A stretch of 5,399 nt of DNA from Candidatus Atribacteria bacterium 1244-E10-H5-B2 (GCA_003575245.1 NMQN01000638.1:1-5399); one strand, 5' to 3'. Shown: positions 1 through 4,584, counted from the stretch's first letter. Notes: a model not told the origin generated them from the sequence alone. Numbers and translations: made by a program.

Positions 1-123
1 CCGAAGCCCCGAGTTAATACCAAAGACAAAAAGAAGATAATCCCGGGGATTTTTCTGTCGGTATAGATTCCCCTTAATCTGATATATCTGTTTTTTATCC
101 CTTATTGGCTCTACGATTCTCAT
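1..123 (-). CDS. Tyrosine recombinase/integrase (XerC/D-like), N-terminal 41 codons, cut by left edge
   Basis: The ATG lies at 123-121, preceded by AGGAGG at 139-134 with a 10-nt spacer, a very good ribosome binding site that fixes the start. The 41 visible residues read on to the left edge without a stop. They include the segments NPRDYLLFVFGINSGLR (residues 25-41) and EPIRDKKQI (residues 5-13). An RDylLF-x-GiN-x-GLR segment is typical of the start of the catalytic domain of phage/Xer tyrosine recombinases, where the Arg of GLR is the first catalytic residue. Because only about 40 residues precede that Arg, the protein looks like the short form lacking the usual N-terminal core-binding domain. 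The expected role is site-specific integration or excision of the element. The gene is last in the leftward gene order and has its own promoter. Joining the two window ends does not extend the frame sensibly (a stop follows within a few codons), so the window is not a complete circle. The family call is by motif recognition; the catalytic Arg-His-Tyr residues lie outside. Confidence 0.85.
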   Translation of the reverse strand, partial: MRIVEPIRDKKQIYQIKGNLYRQKNPRDYLLFVFGINSGLR

Positions 124-165
124 AATACTTTTTCCTCCTATAATATATTTTATCTAACTTTCCAA

Positions 166-194
166 ATTATAACATAAGGTAAACAAAAAATCAA
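166..194 (-). promoter_or_regulatory. Integrase promoter, extended -10
   Basis: On the minus strand, TTGATT (194-189) and a perfect TATAAT (171-166) are separated by exactly 17 bp. A TGT directly before TATAAT makes an extended -10 element. Transcription would start near 160 and give a leader of about 37 nt before the integrase ATG. This is the best promoter in the window. The spacer contains TAAACAAAAA (plus strand, 180-189), an element repeated in two other leaders, so a protein binding there would block the promoter. Confidence 0.75.
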
Positions 195-200
195 TATTCT
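180..200. repeat. Shared leader element, copy 1 (inside integrase promoter)
   Basis: The plus strand reads TAAACAAAAA (180-189), four variable bases, then ATATTCT (194-200). The same arrangement with the same spacing occurs at 1276-1296 upstream of the 129-codon gene. The TAAACAAAAA part recurs at 2207-2216 upstream of the 157-codon gene. This copy covers the -35 box and spacer of the integrase promoter. A common regulator binding site is an inference; AT-richness makes partial coincidence possible. Confidence 0.45.
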
Positions 201-251
201 ATTAAAATAAATTCAAATATTCTGAAAGCCTTATTTTATATAGCTTTTTGA

Positions 252-279
252 ATTTAACAGAATACACATTGTGTTAAAT
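252..279. other. dif-like Xer/tyrosine-recombinase site, candidate attP
   Basis: The site has an 11-bp left arm ATTTAACAGAA (252-262), a 6-bp centre TACACA (263-268) and an 11-bp right arm TTGTGTTAAAT (269-279). The arms are inverted copies matching at 10 of 11 positions. The 11-6-11 layout is that of bacterial dif sites. The right arm differs by one base from TTATGTTAAAT, the XerD half of the E. coli dif site. The site sits about 50 bp upstream of the integrase promoter, where an attP site would be expected. It may be used by the element's own recombinase or by host XerC/XerD. It could alternatively be an operator for integrase control. The layout is seen directly; the use is inferred. Confidence 0.6.
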
Positions 280-291
280 ACGAATTGATTG

Positions 292-312
292 CCCGGTTGG
301 GTCCTGGCCGGG
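292..312. repeat. Imperfect GC-rich inverted repeat
   Basis: CCCGG (292-296) and CCGGG (308-312) form a 5-bp inverted repeat around an 11-nt centre rich in G and T. It is the most GC-rich spot of the surrounding AT-rich DNA and lies 13 bp from the dif-like site. There is no T-run, so it is not a terminator. It might be a second binding site for a recombination or regulatory protein. Confidence 0.35.
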
Positions 313-410
313 AAGATCCGAATTATCTCCGAATCACTCACGAAAAGGAAAAGAATCTTATAGACCCTAATAGTTAATATTTTGAATATCGGAGAATCAA
401 AAACCCTTCT

Positions 411-424
411 TCCGAGTAATCGGA
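411..424. repeat. Small hairpin with GTAA tetraloop
   Basis: TCCGA (411-415), GTAA and TCGGA (420-424) form a perfect 5-bp stem closed by a GNRA-type tetraloop in the plus-strand RNA. A T-G pair can lengthen it by one. It lies 40 bp before the plus-strand terminator at 464-487, so both could belong to one plus-strand transcript. It also holds two of the clustered TCCGA motifs. Confidence 0.35.
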
Positions 425-463
425 GTATGCCACTCGATAACTTTGCAATGCCTCTTTTGTAAC

Positions 464-487
464 CCTTATTTTATAAGGCTTTTTTTT
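464..487 (+). terminator. Rho-independent terminator, plus strand
   Basis: CCTTAT (464-469), loop TTT and ATAAGG (473-478) form a perfect 6-bp stem, followed by C and eight T residues (480-487). The T-run works only for plus-strand transcription, opposite to every gene here. It implies a rightward transcript ending near 487, or a remnant. The first 12 bases, CCTTATTTTATA, recur at 229-240, also followed by a GCTTTTT run, which looks like a decayed second copy. The stem is short and AT-rich, so strength is uncertain. Confidence 0.5.
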
Positions 488-849
488 GGGCTATTTTATC
501 CGATTTCTCGTTGCGGTGTAACTCTGATTTCTCTCAGATTTATCTAATCTCTCAGAATCCAAATAAAGGTTAAGGGAAAAAATAGATAGCCCTTTTACAT
601 TTATTCTTAACTTTCCCAGGGAATACTTTTGTTAAGTCGAAATGATTCACAAGTATCTCCGAGCAATCAAGCGATACCAACATTTGCAGGAACTTCACTC
701 CACAAGGATTTTGGGGATTTAACTCACTTACTTTTTAAGGAAGCGGAAAATAAAGTTCTGATTCCCGAGCGGTCCAAATATAGTTCCTTTTTCGAGTGAA
801 TACCGATTATCTGAAATTCAGCCTGATTCGTTCTTTTACTTTACGAAAG

Positions 850-1239
850 TTATTTCTCAGATAATACCGCTAATTTCTTCTCCAAACATTTATTTATACG
901 CTTAAAATGCCTCGTCCTAAACTTTTGAGTCTGCCAGGATAATATTTTTTTAATGATATCTTCCTTGACTTCGAGTTCCAATCCGGACCACCATTTATCA
1001 ATATATTTTTCGCCTCTTAGTTCTCTCTTAGGCACATCTTTAATATCTCTCTTATTCTCGAAATACTCATAAATCATTTGTACATCTTCGATACTGCTAT
1101 ATTCCCAAAAGCAATCGATCCTCAATTGCTTAATTTTTCTTTTTTGCCAGGTATTGCCCGGTATCAGATTGCTCCGCTGATTTTTCCTGGCCTGCTCACT
1201 ATTGCCATAATAACTTTGCGCATTTCGGAATTTAGCCAT
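850..1239 (-). CDS. Hypothetical basic protein, 129 aa
   Basis: No family is recognised. The ATG at 1239 is preceded by GGGAG with an 8-nt spacer, which supports this start. The 129-residue product is rich in Lys and Arg, has no signal peptide or membrane segment, and looks mostly helical and cytoplasmic. Its basic N-terminus (residues 1-40) could bind nucleic acid. Residues 80-99 carry an IDxWW-x2-L-x-L-x2-KE-x-I motif that is also found in the 157-residue protein upstream (its residues 108-127). The leader holds the repeated TAAACAAAAA...CCCTAAA element at 1276-1303. It stands 126 bp downstream of the 108-codon gene, so it may have its own promoter; a TAAAAT box at 1269-1264 lacks a good -35. 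After the stop there is a short ACTTT/AAAGT hairpin without a T-run. It is probably accessory or regulatory cargo of the element. Confidence 0.7.
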   Translation of the reverse strand: MAKFRNAQSYYGNSEQARKNQRSNLIPGNTWQKRKIKQLRIDCFWEYSSIEDVQMIYEYFENKRDIKDVPKRELRGEKYIDKWWSGLELEVKEDIIKKILSWQTQKFRTRHFKRINKCLEKKLAVLSEK

Positions 1240-1275
1240 AGTTCTGACTCCCTTCTTTTTTAGATTTTATTTGAC

Positions 1276-1303
1276 TAAACAAAAAGCGTATATTCTCCCT
1301 AAA
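1276..1303. repeat. Shared leader element, copy 2
   Basis: The plus strand reads TAAACAAAAA (1276-1285), GCGT, ATATTCT (1290-1296), then CCCTAAA (1297-1303). On the minus strand it ends 34-37 nt before the ATG of the 129-codon gene. TAAACAAAAA and CCCTAAA recur at the matching place before the 157-codon gene, and TAAACAAAAA-N4-ATATTCT recurs in the integrase promoter. It is a candidate operator or conserved mRNA leader. Confidence 0.45.
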
Positions 1304-1365
1304 TCTTCATTCCTTAAATATTAATTTTTTTCTTATAACCTGTATATATTTTTTCTTCTTTTAAA

Positions 1366-1692
1366 CTAGTCGAGATTATACGAGTAATATTCTTCAATTA
1401 TTTCTTCTACTTTTTCCCATTCAACCACATCTTTAGAGATCAGATTAAAAAGGTCTTTAGGCATTGCAGTTAAAGAAAACCAGGCATTTGCTATGATATA
1501 GCCACAATTTAAGCCATCCTCTTTATTTAGGCCACCATTCCGAAAACCCCGGTTATTAAGATTAAAAATAAACCTGTCTTTTAATTCGGAGCCTTGAAGT
1601 AAGTTAACCGTTGGCCTGCTAGAAAAAAGAAGTCTATTTCTAAAACTATCATTCGCTATTCTTTTAGATAATTCTCCATTATCGTTTTCCAT
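1366..1692 (-). CDS. Hypothetical protein, 108 aa
   Basis: No family is recognised. The ATG at 1692 follows the stop codon of the 157-codon gene (1702-1700) after only 7 nt. There is no strong SD of its own, only purine-rich sequence inside the end of the upstream gene, so translation is probably coupled. The 108-residue product is soluble, with no signal peptide or membrane segment. The middle (about residues 26-62) is rich in Asn, Gly, Arg and Phe. The C-terminal third contains an acidic helix of the form VEWEKVEEIIEEYY. The tight spacing says it is made with the 157-residue protein and may act with it. The gene is followed by 126 bp without a gene. The frame is open and well placed, but coding status rests on context rather than homology. 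Confidence 0.65.
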   Translation of the reverse strand: MENDNGELSKRIANDSFRNRLLFSSRPTVNLLQGSELKDRFIFNLNNRGFRNGGLNKEDGLNCGYIIANAWFSLTAMPKDLFNLISKDVVEWEKVEEIIEEYYSYNLD

Positions 1693-1699
1693 TTCTTAA

Positions 1700-2173
1700 C
1701 TAATTCTCTTCTTTCTTATTAAAAAATTTTAATCTATCCTGTATATATTTTTCCTTTTTATCCTGAGAGATCTCCTCTTTGCATAAATTTATGACCATAT
1801 TTTTTATTAATTCCTTGTCAAATAAAACAAGCTCATACCACCATTCATCGATCTCCGCCCTTATTTCCCTGATTCTCTCTCTATCTTCCTGGCTCAGTTT
1901 TGCCCACATAATATAATATTCTGCCACAAATAAAGCATTTTCATAGTTTTCTTTGATTACTTTTATATGTTCGGGTCGCCACTCTTTATAACTTTCATCT
2001 TCAGTCATTTCCGTTAATACTCTCTTAGGAGTGATATCCCCCCCTCTCTCAATCTTATATCTTATCTTACCTAAAAAATGCCCTGCCACTACTCCCGGTT
2101 GAATAGTCTTGTATTCCTTAAAAAATCTTTGGACCCTGCTATAATCCATTTTTAAAACTAAATCTAATTCCAT
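1700..2173 (-). CDS. Hypothetical helical protein, 157 aa
   Basis: No family is recognised. The ATG at 2173 has AAAGGAG upstream with a 6-nt spacer, a good site that fixes the start. The product is 157 residues, highly charged, apparently all helical and cytoplasmic. It ends in a long Lys/Glu-rich helix (about residues 125-157). Residues 108-127 hold the IDxWW-x2-L-x-L-x2-KE-x-I motif shared with the 129-residue protein downstream, suggesting a common small domain or an old duplication. It is the first gene of a pair with the 108-codon gene (7-nt gap). It lies 66 nt after the 45-codon ORF, with the repeated leader element at 2207-2235 in between. Nothing in the sequence shows a catalytic motif. 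An accessory or regulatory role is a guess from position between replication and integration modules. Confidence 0.7.
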   Translation of the reverse strand: MELDLVLKMDYSRVQRFFKEYKTIQPGVVAGHFLGKIRYKIERGGDITPKRVLTEMTEDESYKEWRPEHIKVIKENYENALFVAEYYIMWAKLSQEDRERIREIRAEIDEWWYELVLFDKELIKNMVINLCKEEISQDKKEKYIQDRLKFFNKKEEN

Positions 2174-2206
2174 TTTCTTCTCCTTTATTCTTAATATTTC
2201 CTAAAC

Positions 2207-2235
2207 TAAACAAAAAAACTTTTGTTCGCCCTAAA
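2207..2235. repeat. Shared leader element, copy 3
   Basis: The plus strand reads TAAACAAAAA (2207-2216), a short variable part containing TTTTGTTC, and CCCTAAA (2229-2235). It begins 33 bp upstream of the ATG of the 157-codon gene, matching the 36 bp for copy 2 before the 129-codon gene. Position and sequence together argue for a shared control function acting on both genes. Confidence 0.45.
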
Positions 2236-2239
2236 CTTT

Positions 2240-2377
2240 TTATTTTTCTATCTCAAATACTTCATTAGCTAAATGTTTAAAATCCTTTTCTATATTCGTA
2301 GAATTAGCGAATATATATAATAATTTCACAAGCGATATCGAATCTAAATTAACCCCTAGACATTCAGGACTGGCCAT
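2240..2377 (-). CDS. Small ORF, 45 codons, overlapping a leader ORF at TGATG
   Basis: An ORF of 45 codons starts with ATG at 2377-2375 and ends with TAA at 2242-2240. Its ATG overlaps the TGA of the 12-codon ORF upstream (TGATG), a classic arrangement for coupled translation, and it has no SD of its own. The product has hydrophobic and acidic stretches and no recognised family. The same frame is open for 23 codons upstream without a usable ATG or TTG; the only candidate is a GTG just before the ATG. This and the A_AAA_AAT heptamer at 2395-2389 suggest that the real product may be a 58-residue fusion made by -1 frameshifting, or a single gene split by loss of one A. It precedes the 157-codon gene by 66 nt. 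Confidence 0.45.
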   Translation of the reverse strand: MASPECLGVNLDSISLVKLLYIFANSTNIEKDFKHLANEVFEIEK

Positions 2378-2415
2378 CACTTTGACATATTTTTTGATTG
2401 TGCAAGGGCTTGCAT
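2377..2415 (-). CDS. Leader ORF, 12 codons, with strong SD
   Basis: ATG at 2415-2413 is preceded by AGGAG (2428-2424) with an 8-nt spacer, one of the best ribosome binding sites in the window. The 12-residue product (MQALAQSKNMSK) ends at TGA 2379-2377, which overlaps the next ATG. The strong SD shows that ribosomes are meant to load here. The ORF may be a leader peptide that couples translation to the 45-codon ORF, or the true start of a 58-residue protein reached by a -1 shift on A_AAA_AAT. An inverted repeat (2401-2414) overlaps its start codon. Confidence 0.45.
   Translation of the reverse strand: MQALAQSKNMSK
2401..2414. repeat. Inverted repeat over a start codon
   Basis: TGCAAG (2401-2406), GG and CTTGCA (2409-2414) form a perfect 6-bp inverted repeat. 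On the minus strand it includes the TG of the leader ORF's ATG. With a 2-nt loop the full stem cannot form in RNA, but a 5-bp stem can. As DNA it could be a dimer-binding operator. Effect on translation is inferred. Confidence 0.35.
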
Positions 2416-2500
2416 TATCTTTTCTCCTAGATATAAAAACTGCTTGCTAAGATGTTAAGATAAGATAGTATATTATTTATCTTTTCCAGGGTACTAATTA

Positions 2501-2529
2501 GTTATACTATGTTTCCTCTTTTTTGACAC
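2501..2529 (-). promoter_or_regulatory. Candidate promoter for the small-gene operon
   Basis: The minus strand has GTGTCA (2529-2524; 4 of 6 to TTGACA) and TATAAC (2506-2501; 5 of 6 to TATAAT) with a 17-bp spacer. The predicted start falls near 2494, inside the perfect 10-bp palindrome ACTAATTAGT (2493-2502), which looks like an operator. It lies about 110 bp downstream of the primase stop and 85 bp upstream of the leader ORF, so it would serve the 12-, 45-, 157- and 108-codon ORFs. Boxes of this quality are common in AT-rich DNA. Confidence 0.35.
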
Positions 2530-2586
2530 TTTCATAAAGTCTAAAAGTCTGATAATTTATAGTGATGTTTCGCAGGAAAACATTTT

Positions 2587-4386
2587 CTATCGCTGTGATT
2601 CTTCAAACTTGCATTCTCTTTTTATGAATCGCAAACTAACGCTCCCATATTTACCAAATCTATTTTTAACAAAAAATAATTTAATTTCTGGTTCATTCTC
2701 TTTTAATGCATTTTCTTCGGCCCACAAGGCTAGGCCACAATCAATCAGATATTCTATATCCCCAGATTCCTTAAAAACACCGATATTGGGAGTCTTTTTC
2801 TCTTTATTATAAGAATAGAATTCCCGGGCCATAAAGCTAACAAAGATAACTGGAATCTTTAGGTCCCTGGCAATATGAGCCAGATATTCGGTTTTTTGGA
2901 TGGTTTTAGCTCTGGTATCCCAGCTATTTTCTAAATCTTGGCTTAACCTCAGGGCCTGCAGGCTATCTATAATAAAAACTAATTTATCTTCTTCCAATCT
3001 ACTCTTAATCCCCGCAAGAATGTCTTTTAGCTTATCTGCTGTATAATTAATATCCATTTCAAAGACCCTGCGATATTTAAGAATATTTTCCTGGTCTTTT
3101 AATTCTTTAAAAGAACTTAAACCCTCTTTTTTGATAGTTCTTTCCAGTAAACGATAGGCCGGTTCCTCAGTCAAAAAATATACGGTATGAATACAATTTT
3201 TAGCCAAAGCATCACTTAGCTGATTTAAAAATGTAGTCTTGCCTACTGCTGGCATTCCTGCCAGGGCATAAAGTCCGGGAGTAAATCCATCAGACAGATA
3301 TTTTTTTAAATACTGAAATTCAGTAGGGATACATATGGCTTTTTCCTTCATCTCCTCATAACTTAGTACTATAATATCAATCGTCTTGGAAAGTGTCGGG
3401 TATAGATCTATCTCTTGAGTATTGTAAATTAATCCCTGGAGGGCAAAATATCCGCCTTCTTGGGAATACAACTCATTAGGGTCTTTGACTCCTTCGGGAT
3501 AAACTACTTCTTTAAGAGAAGAAGTAGAATAAAGTTCCTTGCTTAATTTAGCTTTACCGCCCCGCCCGGCTTCATCATTATCCAAGGCAAGAATTAGACT
3601 TTTAAATTTTTTGAGTTCTGTAATTTGCGCCGCCGATGGTTGGCCCATCAAAGCGAGCGCTTTTTTTTCTATGCTATCAAAACTCATGGCATCGTAAATG
3701 GATTCACAGACCACCCAAGCTTCTTCTTTATTGGTAGGTGTTTCTGAAAACCATGAGGCAACAGGTTTTGACAGAAAAAATTTAGTTTTACCCAGCTTGC
3801 CCCGGTTCATAAAATCTTCAAATTGCATGGTAATAGTTTTATTATTCTCGTCCCTTATAGGATAGATCAAGAAGCAATCTCTTTTAGGTTCCTTAATCCA
3901 ATTATAACCCTTAATTTCTATTATATTGCGAGCCATTTTAGCTGTAATAAAACCTATCTGATATTTTTTGACATGGGCTATTGTAAAACCCCTACTTTTG
4001 AGATATTTAAGGGCCTCTCGGGCATAAACTCCTGCAATGGGATATTTAGGATCCTTAAATTCTTTATCTTCCAGTAAGGTTAAAAAATAAGAATTTAATT
4101 TTGAGCCCATTATATCTAATGCCTCCGAGCTTAAATATTGAATTTTCTTTTTGCCGGCTTCTTCTTTTTTAAATTCTTTATCAGTAATTAGCTTATAGAA
4201 GGTCTCAAATTTATAACTTTTACCACAGGCAAAACAGTGGTATTCTACTTGATCGTGAAAGTTGTTTAGATAAAGACCACCTGAAGGATTTTTATCATCA
4301 TGGAAAGGACAAAGCATCAGTCCTTTATCTGAAACTACTATACCTGTTTTTCTGGTGATCTCTATTGCGCTTTGTAAGTCATTCAT
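2587..4386 (-). CDS. Fused DNA primase-helicase, T7 gp4 type, about 599 aa
   Basis: This replicative enzyme is expected to unwind the origin-opened duplex and lay down primers. An ATG also occurs 36 nt upstream (4422) in frame, but AAAGGAG stands 9 nt before the ATG at 4386, so I chose that start; residues are counted from it. Domains in order are: a CHC2-type zinc finger (C26-P-F-H29 and C51-x2-C54); a primase core around 110-200; TOPRIM with Glu228 in VVCES, D269-N-D271 followed by EAG, and KDPNE at 301-305; and a RecA/DnaB helicase with Walker A GMPAVGKTT (377-385), TEE (406-408), Walker B IID (Asp474), ESGDIE (540-545) and KNRFG (574-578) with a likely arginine finger, Arg576. The DnaB motif with Gln (sQlnR) reads SFMAR here, with Phe518 in place of Gln. 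The length fits bifunctional phage/plasmid primase-helicases. All key primase and NTPase residues are present, so the gene looks intact. Confidence 0.92.
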   Translation of the reverse strand: MNDLQSAIEITRKTGIVVSDKGLMLCPFHDDKNPSGGLYLNNFHDQVEYHCFACGKSYKFETFYKLITDKEFKKEEAGKKKIQYLSSEALDIMGSKLNSYFLTLLEDKEFKDPKYPIAGVYAREALKYLKSRGFTIAHVKKYQIGFITAKMARNIIEIKGYNWIKEPKRDCFLIYPIRDENNKTITMQFEDFMNRGKLGKTKFFLSKPVASWFSETPTNKEEAWVVCESIYDAMSFDSIEKKALALMGQPSAAQITELKKFKSLILALDNDEAGRGGKAKLSKELYSTSSLKEVVYPEGVKDPNELYSQEGGYFALQGLIYNTQEIDLYPTLSKTIDIIVLSYEEMKEKAICIPTEFQYLKKYLSDGFTPGLYALAGMPAVGKTTFLNQLSDALAKNCIHTVYFLTEEPAYRLLERTIKKEGLSSFKELKDQENILKYRRVFEMDINYTADKLKDILAGIKSRLEEDKLVFIIDSLQALRLSQDLENSWDTRAKTIQKTEYLAHIARDLKIPVIFVSFMAREFYSYNKEKKTPNIGVFKESGDIEYLIDCGLALWAEENALKENEPEIKLFFVKNRFGKYGSVSLRFIKRECKFEESQR

Positions 4387-4455
4387 CTTTATATTCTCCT
4401 TTCCTGGTCTTAAATTAGTCATATCATGTAAATTCTACTTAAATTAACGGATATT

Positions 4456-4461
4456 CCTCCT
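4456..4461 (-). promoter_or_regulatory. Orphan Shine-Dalgarno sequence
   Basis: AGGAGG on the minus strand (4461-4456) lies just downstream of the strong hairpin. No ATG, GTG or TTG follows at a useful distance, and the primase frame upstream of 4422 is closed by a TAG. It could be a remnant of a lost start, a ribosome standby or regulatory site in the primase leader, or chance. Confidence 0.3.
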
Positions 4462-4465
4462 GATT

Positions 4466-4501
4466 ATTAGAGAGCCCCGACTCAAAAATCGGGGCTCTAA
4501 T
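4466..4501. repeat. Very strong GC-rich hairpin upstream of primase gene
   Basis: AGAGCCCCGA (4471-4480) and TCGGGGCTCT (4489-4498) are a perfect 10-bp inverted repeat around an 8-nt loop. With a 2-nt bulge the pairing extends to 13 bp, ATTAG (4466-4470) with CTAAT (4497-4501). No T-run follows on either strand, so it is a poor intrinsic terminator. Its place between iterons and primase gene suggests a single-strand priming signal, a binding site or an mRNA leader structure. Direct evidence exists only for the structure. Confidence 0.7.
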
Positions 4502-4502
4502 A

Positions 4503-4525
4503 CTTAATTACTTAAGTTAATTAAG
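4503..4525. repeat. AT-rich imperfect palindrome, possible unwinding element
   Basis: The stretch CTTAATTA, CTTAAG, TTAATTAAG is palindromic except for one extra base. It contains only A and T outside the C and G at its ends and centre. It sits between the strong hairpin and the primase promoter, 60 bp from the iterons. An easily melted element of this kind is expected near an iteron origin; the role is inferred. Confidence 0.4.
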
Positions 4526-4532
4526 TTATATA

Positions 4533-4562
4533 GTTTTAAAAAGCCTCCAAAACCGTTGTCAA
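4533..4562 (-). promoter_or_regulatory. Candidate primase promoter
   Basis: A perfect TTGACA (4562-4557) is followed after 18 bp by TAAAAC (4538-4533; 4 of 6 to TATAAT). The -10 is weak, as expected for an activated or tightly controlled promoter. The leader would be about 140 nt and would contain the strong hairpin and orphan SD. The inverted repeat AAAGCCT/AGGCTTT brackets the -35, and the iterons lie just upstream. Confidence 0.45.
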
Positions 4563-4572
4563 TAAAGGCTTT
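4540..4572. repeat. Inverted repeat around the primase -35 box
   Basis: AAAGCCT (4540-4546) and AGGCTTT (4566-4572) are perfect 7-bp inverted repeats 19 bp apart, enclosing TTGACA. On the minus strand the second arm runs into further T residues, so an RNA starting in rep could form a weak terminator with a long loop. An operator for primase control is the alternative. Both are inferences from arrangement. Confidence 0.4.
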
Positions 4573-4584
4573 CAAAAAGAGCTA

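Larger units (their letters stand above)
280..849. other. Gene-poor region of about 570 bp between integrase control region and the 129-codon gene
   Basis: No ORF with a convincing start and SD was found on either strand, and no tRNA or known RNA family was recognised. It contains an imperfect CCCGG/CCGGG inverted repeat (292-312), a TCCGA hairpin (411-424), a plus-strand terminator (464-487), and short hairpins TCTGA-N6-TCAGA in the CTCTGATTTC stretch near 523-540, CTGAA-A-TTCAG (811-821) and ACTTT-ACG-AAAGT near 838-850. The motif TCCGA occurs seven times on either strand between 317 and 662. The region looks less AT-rich than other intergenic parts. It could hold an untranslated RNA, recombinase accessory sites or decayed sequence; the window cannot decide. 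Confidence 0.5.

Noticed and set aside
570..683. Minus-strand ORF of 37 codons starting ATG at 683.
   Set aside because: The nearest SD-like GGAG is about 14 nt from the ATG, too far, and the product shows no recognisable feature. I see no support beyond an open frame.
280..849. tRNA gene as an integration target.
   Set aside because: No cloverleaf or T-loop signature (GGTTCRAAYCC) was found on either strand.
1078..1263. Plus-strand open frame of 61 codons over the 129-codon gene.
   Set aside because: It lies opposite a gene with a good SD, has no SD of its own and looks like a shadow frame.
2523..2546. Plus-strand TTGACA (2523-2528) followed by GATAAT as a promoter antisense to primase.
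   Set aside because: The spacer is 22 bp, too long for a sigma-70 promoter.
2565..2583. ATGTTT/AAACAT hairpin just after the primase stop, as a terminator.
   Set aside because: The stem is AT-rich and there is no T-run in the direction of the primase gene.
2609..2812. Plus-strand open frame of 67 codons inside the primase-helicase gene.
   Set aside because: It is antisense to a clearly conserved helicase domain and has no ribosome binding site; a shadow frame.
3823..4077. Plus-strand open frame of 84 codons inside the primase-helicase gene.
   Set aside because: It is antisense to the primase part and lacks a start signal; a shadow frame.
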